Source: Nilaparvata lugens
Taxonomy: Eukaryota; Arthropoda; Insecta; Hemiptera; Delphacidae
DNA length: 64,000 nucleotides
Assembly: GCF_014356525.2 (NCBI RefSeq)
Contig: NC_052511.1
Coordinates: forward strand, 47,269,216-47,333,215
Direction of reading: 5' to 3'
In this document: positions 22,765-34,218 of the stretch, one piece after another
How positions within the stretch are numbered: the stretch's first letter is position 1
How the letters are laid out: every line of letters begins with the position of its first letter
Translations under genes and position numbers: made by a program
Notes under the pieces: model-generated
What the model was told of the DNA's origin: nothing
The model's input: only the letters and a program-made list of their open reading frames with translations
Databases searched by the model: none

Positions 22765-23266
22765 TGCGCATATTTTTATTGGTAACAGGGTCTCCGACAA
22801 AGGACAGTAATTTTTTGTTTGTGAAATGGTTGTGAATGGTTTTATTTGATAAATCATAATTTTAAAGTCACGCCGTATTGAAATTTGGTCAGGTTGGTTT
22901 GGAAGGTGATAGAAGGTCATAGAAGCTTTGTGTCAAATGCTGCTCTGTGATTGGCTGTCAGCCCTGTCGCCTTTGTCTAGCTTTCTTTTGATTCAAGCAG
23001 TTCTCTTCTTGTAACTTCTTGTTCAGTTCTCTATCTCTTTCTAGGTCGGTCAGCTCACATTCGTCCTCATTAGTACAGTGTTCAAATTATTAATTTTCAT
23101 TAAATTCTGTGGTAATTATGTATTGAATTATCGTGAATAAGTGTACTAACTGTGTTGCCGAATGATGTTTTCAATAAAGGAGTTGTGTTTTTGATAGCTG
23201 TCTAGTAAAATTGCAAGTCAAATTTTGTGTTAGTGAAACATCACAACCTACTGTTTATAAATGAAG
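22765..23266 (+). promoter_or_regulatory. Tandem promoter/first-exon module 3
   Basis: Block TTGGTAACAGGGTCTCCGAC near 22,779, GATTGG at 22,951, initiator-like TTCAGTTCTC near 23,022, AATTTTGTGTTAGTGAAACA before donor AATGAAG|GTATGG at 23,266. Confidence 0.5.
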
Positions 23267-24617
23267 GTATGGCTAATTATCAATTTATTATTATAACTTA
23301 TCCTCTTTTAAGATATAATTTTACTCTTTTCATTAGTTGAGGGTGTTAAATAATAGACTTACTTGATTTTATTATTGATGATTCAATCTCCTTACATCTA
23401 CTTCATATTAGGCTATAATAGTATTTGAGCTAGGCTTTTTATTCTGTTCTTGTGAATATTCAATGATAGAATTAATAACATATCTATTTATTAGTTTTTA
23501 TATTTGAATACAAAGGTAATTGAAATTTGTTGGTTATTTTTTACTTGATTGAGGTTATGTTCTTAACATTTTAAAGTGCCACTGCTTTTATGATTTTATG
23601 TCAGCTGGCTGTGTACCTTTGAACCAAAGATAGACAAACAGCTAATGTTGGCTTCAAACAGGGTCATCTCATCCAAGTTTGTATTGGCAAGCACAGGTAC
23701 AGCTGTAGCTCAGCCACTCTATCTACTTGTTGCACGTCTATGCTCAGTTCTCGTCCTGTCCGATTGTGTTTTTCTTTATGCGTGAAGGGTAACAAGGGTT
23801 AGAAATTCTGAAGATTGATTTATTATTTCCATATTTTACTAAATAAATTACTATAAATTTGAATTAGAGCCTTCAATTTAGTTAATTTAAATGAACGTGA
23901 AAGTATAATTATGCTAGTGTGAATGTTTGTTTATAAAGTTGGAGTTGAGCTTCACGATGTCAGGTTTGTAAAACTCATACAATGTAAAACTCATACAATC
24001 TTTTGAATTATGTACGTTTATTATGGATTTCATCTATTATTATCAGTAATTAAATTTTTGTTCAGCTTATTTAGCACATTACTTTCTGCGTGCTTTAATA
24101 GTCCTGGCCATGATATCGTTTGGATTCGATCAAACTTTCTGATGTTGAATCTCCTTGAGGATATTTTGCCGGTTTCTTAGTTTTGATATTACATATTACC
24201 AAAGGTTTTGATTCATATTAAAGACTATTGAAACTTGTTGTGATATGAATAATTAAATTTATAATTTATTTATTACTTGATTTGATATATATTACTTGTA
24301 TTACTTATATATTACTTGAATTTGATAATCTGTTGATTTGCGACAATGCAAGTTAGATTATGGTATTGCCTGAGAGTTAGCTATAGGTTATATGCCTCAT
24401 CGGTTTGAATATATTATTTGTAGGATTGTATTTTATGTAAATTATAAGGTAAAAATAGCAGGGTTTATACATTCAGATATTTCACAAAATTTTAGTAATT
24501 ATAGTAATTGAGCTTATTGTCCGATATTTATTGCTCACTGCTTACAAGTGAAACGCTGCTAAGGAAAACTGTGACCCTATTGGATATTAATTATAGGGTA
24601 ATTTTATTTTTATTGCA

Positions 24618-25183
24618 AATTTAAAGAATATTCAACTTGAAATGATTTTTGGTTCACCATCTGGTTAGAGGTTATTGTTAATTCTGACTTAACCAAGAAT
24701 TAGCTTGAACAAGTGCGCATGAAAACTATGCCTTGAAGTAGCTAATCAGTTTTCTTATAGGTCTAATATTTTTCATCACCAGTGCTTCTAGTTTATGTTG
24801 ATTTGTGATTGACTGAATTGATTATCAACTGCTTTCACAATAAATTTGAGGATAAAGTCGTGAATAATAATAAATTTTAAATAATTTTAAGAATATTTTA
24901 CTTTAAATAAAATTTAAAGAATATTCAACTTGAAATGATTTTTGGTTCACCATCTGGTTAGAGGTTATTGTTAATTCTGACTTAACCAAGAATTAGCTTG
25001 AACAAGTGCGCATGAAAACTATGCCTTGAAGTAGCTAATCAGTTTTCTTATAGGTCTAATTTTTTTTTTTCATCACCAGTGCTTCTAGTTTATGTTGATT
25101 TGTGATTGACTGAATTGATTATCAACTGCTTTCACAATAAATTTGAGGATAAAGTCGTGAATAATAATAAATTTTAAATAATT
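24618..25183 (+). repeat. Tandem duplication, ~293-bp unit x2
   Basis: Copies at 24,618-24,893 and 24,911-25,183, nearly identical from AATTTAAAGAATATTCAACT through GATAAAGTCGTGAATAATAA. The second has a longer T run. Recent. 23,290-24,600 is A/T-rich without a supported feature. Confidence 0.95.
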
Positions 25184-25305
25184 ATTTTTTTCATACTCGT
25201 CAAGTAGTCGGAAGTTTATCTATAGTTATTTATCATAATGGTAACTTGAAGGTTTCATACAATTGATTGAATACAATGGATGTTTTAAAACCCCATGGTT
25301 CTTTC

Positions 25306-25591
25306 CATAGAGAAAAAAAGCATAAGAAGATGTCGTCCCATCATGGTATAATGTATAAAGTGGTATATAGTGGTTAATGTTCCGAATTTCAAGCCGATTA
25401 CTGTCGACTACTGTCTATTATTACTGTTTTGGCCGGGTGCGAGCTTACGAACGGCACAGTATGAGAGACTACCAGCGTCACAAAGCTTTACAAAAAAGAG
25501 CTATTAGGATTATCGGCATGAGTTAACAGTAAAAATTGGAACAAAGATACCCTATACCATAAGATATATTCTTGTTCTATATTTCTCTATG
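25306..25591. mobile_element. Element D, copy 3
   Basis: CATAGAGAAAAAAAGCATAA to TTTCTCTATG, palindromic, diverged. Confidence 0.85.
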
Positions 25592-25657
25592 CCCATATAT
25601 TTTATAATTGAAGAAAATAGTTGAATAAATTTCAATGCCTTTTATTATTTGCTTCAG

Positions 25658-25780
25658 GTGGAGTTGGAGGGAGATACATACATGGATGATGTGAGACCAA
25701 GATGATGTGAGCTGGGCGGGCATCCTGATGTCACTCGACCTTTCTGTCATCACCCGAAGCCTCCAAGTAGGACATGACAG
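25658..25780 (+). other. Exon-like unit, plus strand (unit 3)
   Basis: TTGCTTCAG| before and GACATGACAG|GTGAGTC after, 123 bases. CACTCGACCTTTCTGTCATC and the following CACCCGAAGCC are conserved in minus-strand copies at 59.2 and 63.0 kb. Stops in all three forward frames. Lies inside an inverted segmental duplication. Confidence 0.5.
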
Positions 25781-25802
25781 GTGAGTCTTGTCACATGCCT
25801 CT

Positions 25803-26032
25803 GTGGCCCGGTTGCACAAGAGTCTGTTGAATTTTAACAAGCATTAATTGCTACAAAAACAATCGGTGAAGGCTTCTTTGAAAAGAGGCTATTTTAGTAG
25901 GCTGTCCAATTTTAGCAAGCATTTATTGTCACGAAAACATTCGGGGAAGGCTTTCAAAATAATACTTCTCTAATTGGTTCTTATAAGATTCAATTACTAT
26001 TAAAATTTAGCAAATTTTTGTGCAAGCCGGCT
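25803..26032. mobile_element. Degenerate element B
   Basis: GGCCCGGTTGCACAAGAGTC to TTGTGCAAGCCGGC with a partial internal duplication. Matches the position of a degenerate B copy at 59,040 in the inverted duplicate. Confidence 0.65.
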
Positions 26033-26142
26033 GAATCTTGAAATTTCTTATAAGCTCAGGTTTTTCAGATTTTAATCAATCTGCAATGTGGATGGTGCTC
26101 TCGTATTCAATATTTTGTTCAGCGAGTTGTTAATGTTAAATT

Positions 26143-26775
26143 AAGGCTGTTCAAAGGCTAAAAATAAACTTTCTACTGGTAATACTTTTCAAAGTTTTTC
26201 GATTTGTATATACTATCAATCTATCAATCTATCAAAATGTAAAAGTTTTCTCAGGAAAACATTTTTTTCATTACTTTTTGAGATATGAGCGCCTAAAGTT
26301 TAAATTTTTGGAACTGAACATTTCAAATTCGGTAAGAAATATAAATCCATGAGATTTGGAGGATTGATTCTTCATGGTATTGTAGATCTAGTGAAACGAG
26401 AATTTTCTGAAAATATAAATTTTTGATAAAGTTATTCAATTTACTAAAAATTACCAAAAATAACTCAACAACAAGCTATTTTGGTCATTTTTAGTATATT
26501 GAATAACTTTCTCAAAAATTGATATTTTCAGAAAATTTTTGTTTTATTAGATCAACAATACCATGAAGAATCAATCCTTCAAATCTCATGGATTTATCTC
26601 TTACCGAACTTGAAATGTTCTGTCCCAAAAATTTTAGGCGCTCATATCTCAAAGAGTAATGATCAGAAAAAAATGCTTTTCTGAGAAAACTTTTAAATGT
26701 TGATAGCTTGATAGTATACAAATTGAAAAATATCACCAGTAGAAAGTTTATTTTTAGCCTTTGCACAGCCTTAAT
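26143..26775. mobile_element. Foldback element W (TTAAGGCTGTTCAAAGGC)
   Basis: About 290-bp arms that pair imperfectly (CTAAAAATAAACTTTCTACT at left, its complement near 26,740). Flanked by a ~50-bp direct repeat (26,074-26,140 and 26,773-26,822, AATCAATCTGCAATGTGGAT and relative). Same family as 58,443-59,021. Confidence 0.85.
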
Positions 26776-26999
26776 CAATCTGCACTGTGGATGGTGCGCG
26801 ACTTTTCAACGAGCTCTTAAGTAGAGTGAAGAGAACAGTTACAGTGAGCTTTATCTATTGTTCTATAATAATTAAGTAACATTCTAAAATATTTACGTAT
26901 GCAAATATTTACTTATATGATAAATGCATTCTCTATTTAATTCCATCTGTAACTGGTTGGCCGCTATGGCTTCGTATAAAATGAGCGCTGCTATCCAGA

Positions 27000-27210
27000 G
27001 ATTGTCAGTTTGGTGTAAGGGCAAGCATTCCTGACTGGCAATTGGGAGGTCCGGTTTCGATTCCCGGGCTGGCAACTAATTTTTGGATAGTAGTTCTCAT
27101 CGAATTTCCATCTAGCTGTTAACCCTGTTGTCAATGTCTGCAGTAGCAGAAGTCTTCGGGGTGATTCACAACATTTATTTAGGATTTTCGTTAAATAATA
27201 ATTATTCTAA
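27000..27210 (+). mobile_element. tRNA-derived SINE
   Basis: A-box-like TTGGTGTAAGGGCAAGC near 27,010 and B-box GGTTTCGATTCC at 27,053, then the family body GAATTTCCATCTAGCTGTTA, ACCCTGTTGTCAATGTC and GCAGTAGCAGAAGTCTTCGG. The head looks tRNA-like but is not a functional tRNA. Confidence 0.7.
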
Positions 27211-27256
27211 AATATAATGGATTATTTTCTTTATTCATCACAGCGAGACAGAAAAT

Positions 27257-27635
27257 TATACAGTTTAATATCGTCATTAAAACCAATATTGATACAAATT
27301 ATAGATGCTTAGTTAACAAAATACAATACATTATTATTTATGTATAATTAGTATAATATACAGTTGAATATCGTCATTTAAACCAATATTGATATAGATT
27401 AAGCTATAGATGTTAGTTAACAAAATACAATAGTATTATAACAAATTCAAGTCAATACAATATCATCTAACACATGATAGAACAGAAAATTATACAGTTG
27501 AATCTTGTCATTAAAACCAATATTGATACAGATTATAGATGTGTAGTTAACAAAATACAATACATTATTATTATAAGTATAATTAGCCTAGTATTATACA
27601 GTTGAATATCGTCATTAAAACCAATATTGAATTTT
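27257..27635 (+). repeat. Imperfect tandem array, four units
   Basis: Units start ATACAGTT(T/G)AATATCGTC at about 27,258, 27,358, 27,492 (variant) and 27,597. Shared ACCAATATTGATA and GTTAACAAAATACAATA. Confidence 0.85.
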
Positions 27636-27639
27636 ATTA

Positions 27640-27850
27640 TTTGTTATTATATTTTGTCGTTTTCCACTAGTTTATCTATTGTTATTGGTTGTTTATTTCG
27701 TGTTAGAAGCCTCTCGCTGATGATGAACATGTGCATAGAAACATAGCAACAGTTTTGGGCTTTAAGCCTGTTTAGTTCCTTTTCCAATAATTCATAGTTG
27801 AGAATGATATTGTATCTATCAATGTATAAATAAATGAATAAATAAACATG
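27640..27850 (+). mobile_element. LINE-like 3' segment with simple tail
   Basis: GTTTTGGGCTTTAAGCCTGT then TATAAATAAATGAATAAATA. The upstream part (TTATTGTTATTGGTTG, TTAGAAGCCTCT) recurs at 56,530-56,640. No coding remains. 27,860-29,080 has no supported gene; a CCTCGGCTTCGCCTCGGG palindrome-like word is at 28,730. Confidence 0.4.
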
Positions 27851-29082
27851 TATGACATGCTTGTTCTTCTACCGTTAGTGGTCAGCCTAACTTGGCAGCG
27901 TGCAGAGTATAGGCCGATTGTGTGATGAATGTATCATTCACTGACAACTGTTGCCAAGCTACTTGACTTTTACTATATTCAGGCTATTCATTTATTTATA
28001 AAACTTTATTTATTTATCATTTACAATCAAAGACAGAGAAACAGACTACAGTCCAAAACTTCTTTTCCTCCACCTACTGTCTAAAGTACTTACTTTACTC
28101 CCTGAAACATGATACTAAAGTGTCACTTTTTCGCTCTCGGTACTAAAAAACAGAAAAACTCCCTAGGGAGTAAAAGTGACTCCATTTAAATAACATGGGA
28201 AGCATCTCTATTTTAAAAACGTACATTTGGAATAGGTCAGAAGGTCTAAGCTCAGATGAGGAAGCATATAGAGTAGCCATTAAACCAACTAAATTCAATA
28301 CCTCAACCAGACATTTGATCGATATATAAAATTTATGTTTGTATGCTGAAATTATTATTACAAACTTCATATCACTATACTAAAAAGAATGTATATATTT
28401 TTTTCTTTTATTCCATGTTATTCAAAATATCATTCAACGAATATTACTTATTAACTAATCAAATTTGAAACGGGAACTTCATCATAGCTGTAGTTTTGGC
28501 TGTCATTGTTGTTACAACTTTAGCCGACAGATAGTGCTGTCGGAGGAGAACTGTGATTACAAGCCAGCTGTTTCTGTTTACTTTTTAGATTATGTTGTAA
28601 CACATTGTTTGGTCACATACGTTTTTAAAAATTATTTTATTAGCAGTTTTTATAAAAATGTAGGTGGAGGAAAAATGTTGTGTATATCACAGGTGAAAAA
28701 TGTTTTTTCTCCCTCAGGAAAATTGTAGCCCTCGGCTTCGCCTCGGGCTTCAAACTTTTCCCTCAGGAGAAAAAAACAGCACTTTTCACTCTAGAAATAC
28801 AAATAACTATTTCACCCCAATTTCATAAAATAAATTGTCCAAATAAAGGTTATGTGCGACTTTCCAATTCTTCACTAATTTCCACATAGAAACAAAACAC
28901 AAACACTTTAAACAATTAATTTAGAAAGATTAAGATCCCAATTGATAACAAAATTACTTCTACTTAGCATTCAAAATTGTAAAATAAATATTAATTTGAA
29001 ATATTTTGTTCCGAAAATTAAAACAATCAGCTCTTCTAGAGATTTAATATCAATTACAATAACTGAGCGAAAAAACAAGGCT

Positions 29083-29458
29083 CTATTGTGAGTTCACGTT
29101 ATAATGGCAGTGGAGAAAGATAGGAGAACAATGTTGCCGATCCTCTGTCTTGTCAATGCCTTCTATAGACGGTAGCTGTTACAGGATTATTGATGTAATA
29201 TTAACTGTTCATTCTCGTTTAAAATGATCAATTATATTTTATTAAGCATCAGATTATATTTTTCAATGATTTTATAATGAATTTTCATACTTGAGATGAA
29301 ATATTTTGTTAATTACTAATTCTACATTGTTGAAAGACGATCTGGCAGCAGAGCAAAGCGAGAAAGAGATATCGCTATCTGTTTTGTTGAATGATAAACA
29401 AGGATAGCAATACCATTGCTAATCAAACACTGCCATTATAACGTGGACCTCACTATAG
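29083..29458 (-). mobile_element. Element A, copy 5
   Basis: TATTGTGAGTTCACGTTATA to TAACGTGGACCTCACTATA. Interior in the opposite orientation to the 17.3-kb copy. Confidence 0.85.
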
Positions 29459-29492
29459 TCGAAAACTTGAATATATAAACATACTTTGAGTG

Positions 29493-29870
29493 TAGGCACA
29501 CACCAGTTAGTCAAGACAAGACAAGACATGATCAGACACGTTTAGTCACAATACTTCACATTGTTGCTTATGACGCAACACACACCGATCAGTCATTGCA
29601 ATTAGACTTTTTGTGTAGTTGAGAAGTTGATATTGTGGTAATTATTCACATTGAATGAAAAATACTAAGAAATTGTCAAAAACCACAGATTAATTGATAC
29701 TTAGAAAGACCGGTTTCGGTTATTACACCATTGCCAATCTCTGATAAATAATTTCTTAGTCTTTTTCATTCAATTGCAATTAGACATGTCTTAGTTGCAA
29801 CTAGAGCAACTATGTGAAGTATTGTGACTAAACATGTCTTGTCTTGTCTTGACTAACTGGTGTGTGCCTA
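29493..29870. mobile_element. TIR element interrupted by element E
   Basis: TAGGCACACACCAGTTAGTC at left pairs with GACTAACTGGTGTGTGCCTA at right. AAGACAAGACAAGACATG is also mirrored. The middle is element E. Confidence 0.85.
29608..29775 (+). mobile_element. Element E, copy 2, with 11-bp target duplication
   Basis: TTTTTGTGTAGTTGAGAAGT to CTTTTTCATTCAAT, flanked on both sides by TGCAATTAGAC. Contains ACCGGTTTCGGTTATTACAC. Confidence 0.88.
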
Positions 29871-29873
29871 GCC

Positions 29874-30115
29874 TAAAGGTGCGTACAGACTGTCGCTCTG
29901 CTCCGCAACCGGACGTCACTCCAGCAGAGCGATTGATGATCGACCGGCGAGCAACAGTGGTTCGACCGGGGAACGCGAGAAGATCTAACATCTTCCATAA
30001 CGTTCATGATGGGTGCGTGGGCGGCGCGACTGTGGTTCGATGGAGGAACGAGGGCGGTACGAGGGAGGAGCGTGCTCGGTGCGGGTTGGAAGAGCGTATA
30101 TGTGTACGCAGCTTT
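29874..30115. mobile_element. Element I, copy 2
   Basis: AAAGGTGCGTACAGACTGTC to GTGTACGCAGCTTT. GC-rich; the frames overlapping it are a composition effect. Confidence 0.78.
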
Positions 30116-30216
30116 CGATGGTTTAGAAAATGTAGTTGTCTATTATGATATTATTATTGTTGAAATTGATGTTAATTACAAAACTGTATCATAACGTGGC
30201 TGATTTTATTTTGCAG

Positions 30217-30385
30217 TGAGCAGAGTGAGAAGGAGAGAGGAGGAGAGGAGAACAGCACGGCGAGCGAAGTGAGTTCTACTGAGAGGTTGCATGAAGGAGG
30301 ATTTTGCTGACTGGGTTTTGCTGTTGCTAGAGTGAGAGAGAGAGAGCGGAGAGTGAGGGAGATGGAGCGGATGCTGTATCATCAG
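30217..30385 (+). other. Candidate internal exon, purine-rich
   Basis: Acceptor TTATTTTGCAG| and donor ATCATCAG|GTCAGTG. GAGAGGAGGAGAGG-type composition. Mostly closed, but ATG at 30,362 runs out through the donor (MERMLYHQ) in phase with 34,486. Confidence 0.45.
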
Positions 30386-30420
30386 GTCAGTGTCGACAAT
30401 ATTATTTGCGATTCTATAAC

Positions 30421-30741
30421 CTACAGTGAGGTCCACGTTATAATGGCAGTATTTGATTGACATTGGTGTTGCTATCCTTGTCTATCATTCGACAAAGCAG
30501 ATGGTGCTATCCTTTTCTTGCCTGAAGTTGTTTCAAAATTGTGGAAATATAATCTGAATTATGATTATTTATTATTTCATCATTGAAGAATAGATTGTTT
30601 CTATGAATAAAATATAATAGATTATTTTAAACTAGAATGAACAGTTGATATTACTTCATCAGATATACCGTTAATAGTTATCCTCTACAAATGGATAGTC
30701 CTATCTTTCTCCACTGCCTTTATAAAGTGGACCTCACTATA
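30421..30741 (+). mobile_element. Element A, copy 6
   Basis: ACAGTGAGGTCCACGTTATA to TAAAGTGGACCTCACTATA. Complete. Confidence 0.85.
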
Positions 30742-30840
30742 TTTGTTTGAGCAATTATGTAACCAGGAACACACTGCAGTCCCGTGATAATATCAATTGC
30801 ATTGATACCTATTTATGTCAACATTCATTTTCAATTCTTT

Positions 30841-30970
30841 TACTGCCATTAAAACGTGGACCTCACTGGCCGGGTCGCCAGCCCGGTCACCAGTTCTGGT
30901 TTCTCACTGGTTTACCAGCTTGCCTTAAAATGGTTGCATTCTGGCATCTTACTGGTGGTATATAATGTTA
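30841..30970. mobile_element. Element A right end joined to element M fragment
   Basis: CTGCCATTAAAACGTGGACC is a solo A terminus. It runs into GGTCGCCAGCCCGGTCACCA of family M. Confidence 0.6.
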
Positions 30971-30988
30971 TACAAACCTGAGACAAAG

Positions 30989-31139
30989 GCCCGGTTGCAC
31001 AACAGCCGGTTAAATTTTTACCGTGATTAATTTTCATGAGAACCAATCAGAGAGGGCGTTTTTGAAAAGACGGCTTCTCTGATTGGTTCTCGTGGAATTA
31101 ATCACGGTTAAAATTTAACCGGCTGTTGTGCAACCGGCA
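30989..31139. mobile_element. Element B, copy 3
   Basis: Near-perfect 150-bp hairpin, termini GCCCGGTTGCACAACAGCCG and its complement. Confidence 0.93.
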
Positions 31140-31142
31140 CTA

Positions 31143-31280
31143 AGGGTACAAACAGACTGAAGGCGGAGGGTGGCGTGGCGTTTTAGAGCAGAGCGGGGCG
31201 TGGCGTGGTGAGAGCGGTCATGATACACACAGGAAGCGTCTGAGCGTCAAGCGTCAAGCGCCTTGAAAATGGCGTTGTCT
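31143..31280 (+). mobile_element. Element R, copy 1 (CTGAAGGCGGAG)
   Basis: ACTGAAGGCGGAGGGTGGCG and ACACACAGGAAGCGTCTGAG, shared with 53,987-54,067 and in reverse with 55,795-55,924. Confidence 0.6.
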
Positions 31281-31375
31281 AAGTTTGCACGGACATTACT
31301 TTGTGAGAATAATTACTTGAAGTATTGGATATTAGCTAAGCCTGAAAATATATTATTACATCTTTTAAAAAATAT

Positions 31376-31514
31376 ATTTTCTTGACAAATAAAATATGAT
31401 TAACTATTTTCATCATATTTACCAGTATCAGCTGTTTGGGTGGCAAGGCTGAGATCTGGCAACCCTTTTCTCCTATCTTCCTACACTGCCATTTTAACGT
31501 AGACCTCACTATAG
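31376..31514 (+). mobile_element. Element A right-half fragment
   Basis: Ends TTTTAACGTAGACCTCACTA. The left half is absent. Confidence 0.65.
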
Positions 31515-31519
31515 ATGGA

Positions 31520-31730
31520 TATTCGATGAGCGCTACTATTCAAATAGCTATTTGTCAGCCCGGGAATGACAAATAATTTTTGAATAGTAGCGCTCATCGA
31601 ATTTCCATCTAGCTGTTTACCCTGTTGTCAATATTTGCAGTAGCAGAAGTCTTCTGGGTGAATTACATAATTTAATTGGGATTTTCGTTTAATAATAATT
31701 ATTAATTAATTAGCATTTGAATAATTGCAA
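31520..31730 (+). mobile_element. SINE-family copy with palindromic head
   Basis: CGATGAGCGCTACTATTCAA at 31,528 is mirrored at about 31,583-31,602, followed by the body GAATTTCCATCTAGCTGTTT and GCAGTAGCAGAAGTCTTC. The tRNA-like head is replaced by a hairpin. Confidence 0.65.
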
Positions 31731-31959
31731 CATCTCAGTAGTTTTCATCCGTAGAAAAAATTTTACGTACATGAATATTGATCAGGAGTCGATCTGGTTT
31801 GAGCTGTCCTAAATTACGGCTTCAATTCTTAGTTTTAGTTCATCAATATTACATAATTTCCTTGCATACAACTTATTTTTCACGGCCATACTCTAAACGA
31901 AAACGTCTTTGAACGGTGATAACCGATTATCTGCTTCAGTGGAACCACAGAACGCACAT

Positions 31960-32230
31960 AGCTTTCTCCTGATGGGTCGCCGTCTAGGTGTCACCCAGAC
32001 TACCTGGTCATTTTAGCCATGGGCGACTACCTGTACCCTCGTAAAAATATATCATTGCCGTCAAGTTGTCACTACTTGTCACCTACTGGACCGAAGGTGC
32101 CAACTAGTCATGACCGTAAATGACAACCTGACACCTCGCACCCTCGTGGTTGACGGGGTGGCACCTAGTCTCGTTCCCCTCCTGACGCTCTGTCATCCCA
32201 CACCATTGAGTCGACTGTGTTTCTATGAAG
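31960..32230. other. GC-richer unassigned segment
   Basis: GGGTCGCCGTCTAGGTGTCA to CACACCATTGAG. GTCACC/GGTGCC words recur in both orientations, suggesting an old element of M type, but I could not define ends. Confidence 0.3.
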
Positions 32231-32287
32231 GTCATCACAAATTATAGGAGTTACACCAATGTTTGCCACAAAAATAAGCGCGCTACC

Positions 32288-32513
32288 AAAAGGTCGACTT
32301 TATAATGGCAGTCTTTGATTAGCAATTGTATTGCTATCCTTGTCCATCATCCAACAAAGCGGATAGTGCTATCTCTTTCTCGCTTTGCTCTGTTGCCAGA
32401 TGGGGTTTTTAACAATGTAGAAATATTAATAAACAAAATATTTCATCTTAATTGAGAAAATTCATTATGAAATTATTGAAAAATATGATTTCTTGCTAAA
32501 TAAAGGAGCCTAA
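32288..32513 (+). mobile_element. Element A left half
   Basis: GTCGACTTTATAATGGCAGT, GATAGTGCTATCTCTTTCTC. Broken by the element K piece at 32,514. Confidence 0.65.
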
Positions 32514-32722
32514 GGAAAAAGGAGCCTCCTTCATACGCCAATATTAGAGTAAAAATCAGACTATAGAATTATTGATCATAAATCAGCTGACAGGTAGTGA
32601 TTACACAGATGTGTGGATAAGTCAGTCTATTACTGTATTTCCTTAAGGTCTATAGTTTCAATCAGGTACTTGTGGATGAGAATACTGCGTGGGGTCTACT
32701 GTTCACAGAACTACTAGTGTAT
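32514..32722 (-). mobile_element. Element K 5' part, minus orientation
   Basis: AGGAGCCTCCTTCATACGCC and GGTCTACTGTTCACAGAACT are the complement of the K head. Confidence 0.75.
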
Positions 32723-33260
32723 TATTGAGTGAATGCAATGATTGCCACACGTAAGGCACCAACTATATAGGTTGGTGTCTCAGATGAGACATTTTAGCTC
32801 ATTGGCGGGATGTATTGTCTCTTAAGCCTGCTTTTCATTAGTAGAGTTGGTGGTAGAGTTCCCTGGGCAAGTACTAACTATCTTGTGAACTCTCCCAATG
32901 AAAACGTTCATGGTAGAGTACTAGTTTTTAGAGTAGAGTGGAGTAGCACCGTGGGATAGTACTCTACCACTTGCCTTCCCCCACCACCGCTTCTCACTCT
33001 ACTCTACCACTACTATGCTAATGAAAACAGTATCGAGCTAGTAGAGTAGAGTCATGCCGTAGGCTTTCAAGTTTAAGAAGTATTGTTATTTATTAAAAAG
33101 TACTAGTAGTTCTGTGAACAGTAGACCTCGCGCAGTTATAAACCACAGTCTCTTCTATTACTGTCCATCAGAGTAAATTTCTGTCCTGTCCTGTCGTGTC
33201 GGCGATATATCGGTGTATAAACGACTGATGGCTCGACAATGCTAATAATTTGATTTAAAC

Positions 33261-33528
33261 AGCATAGCTGTTTACAAAAACAAAACAAATCAACAAAAGC
33301 TTACAGAGTTGAAAGCAGAGAAAAGTCGAGAGAAAATACTATGCTACTTGAAGTTATCAATTGTATGCCTCACTGCATGCAATTAATAGTCCAATAGCAT
33401 AGCTGTTTACAAAAACAAAACAATCAACAAAAGCTTACAGAGTTGAAAGCAGAGAAAAGTCGAGAGAAAATACTATGCTACTTGAAGTTATCAATTGTAT
33501 GCCTCACTGCATGCAATTAATAGTCCAC
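33261..33528 (+). repeat. Tandem duplication, ~135-bp unit x2
   Basis: AGCATAGCTGTTTACAAAAA starts units at 33,261 and 33,396. Both end CATGCAATTAATAGTCCA. Nearly identical. Confidence 0.95.
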
Positions 33529-33720
33529 ATAACAGCTGTGTTTTCAATAAGTTACATTGAGATATTATGAATTGCATGCAATTTATAATCCACTTGACAG
33601 CTGATTTATGATGAATAATTCTATAGTCTGATTTTTACTCTAATATTGGCGTATGAAGGAGGCTCCTTTTCCTTTTATATTATCCTTGAAACAGAAATGC
33701 AAAACCGTCGACTTGAATCT

Positions 33721-33890
33721 ATAGGTGCGTACAGATTTACGCGCCGCCAACATGAGCAATTTGCTTTTAATCAGTTGATGCCAAGCTTTTTATACCTGTA
33801 TCTTACCGTTTCTGTAAAAATACAGATATAATTAGCTGATTGTGAATTGCTCATGTTCGCGGCGCGTATCTCTATCTGTACACACCTTTA
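33721..33890. mobile_element. Element I, copy 3 (inside element K)
   Basis: ATAGGTGCGTACAGATTTAC to TATCTGTACACACCTTTA, with CGCGCCGC mirrored. Confidence 0.8.
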
Positions 33891-34218
33891 GACCTCACTT
33901 CGCTTGGTCAATTAATTTATTAAAAAGTGTTAAATAAGTGATTATGTTGATTTATTAAAAAGTATTGACATTTTAAGGTTAGTTTTGTTCACTAGACATC
34001 ACACTTTACCTACTATTCTCTATTGTAGTGAAAACAGTTACTCGACCAAGCAAGTAGGGTAGAGTTAGCTCGGTAGAGTTAGTATGCCAGTTACTCGACT
34101 ACAAACTCTAATAGTGAAAACCAGGCTTTATAGGGTAAAACTATACGGGCGAAATTGACAATCCTGATAAGAGACCATGAATTTTCGAAATGAATTCAGC
34201 GCCAGTGAAGTTGGTCAT

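Larger units (their letters stand above)
33102..33915 (+). mobile_element. Element K, copy 2, with 13-bp target duplication
   Basis: ACTAGTAGTTCTGTGAACAG to CTTCGCTTGGTCAATTAA, flanked on both sides by TTTATTAAAAAGT (33,089-33,101 and 33,916-33,928). Holds a 135-bp tandem duplication and an element I insertion. Confidence 0.85.
32826..34128. mobile_element. TIR element (AAGCCTGCTTTTCATTAGTA) split by element K
   Basis: AGCCTGCTTTTCATTAGTAG at left pairs with CTAATAGTGAAAACCAGGCT at right. Subterminal GTAGAGT repeats. About 0.49 kb without the K insertion. Confidence 0.8.

Noticed and set aside
29834..30148. 104-codon plus frame with Arg-rich sequence (and 62-codon overlap)
   Set aside because: Coincides with the GC-rich inverted-repeat element I; composition and position explain the open frame.
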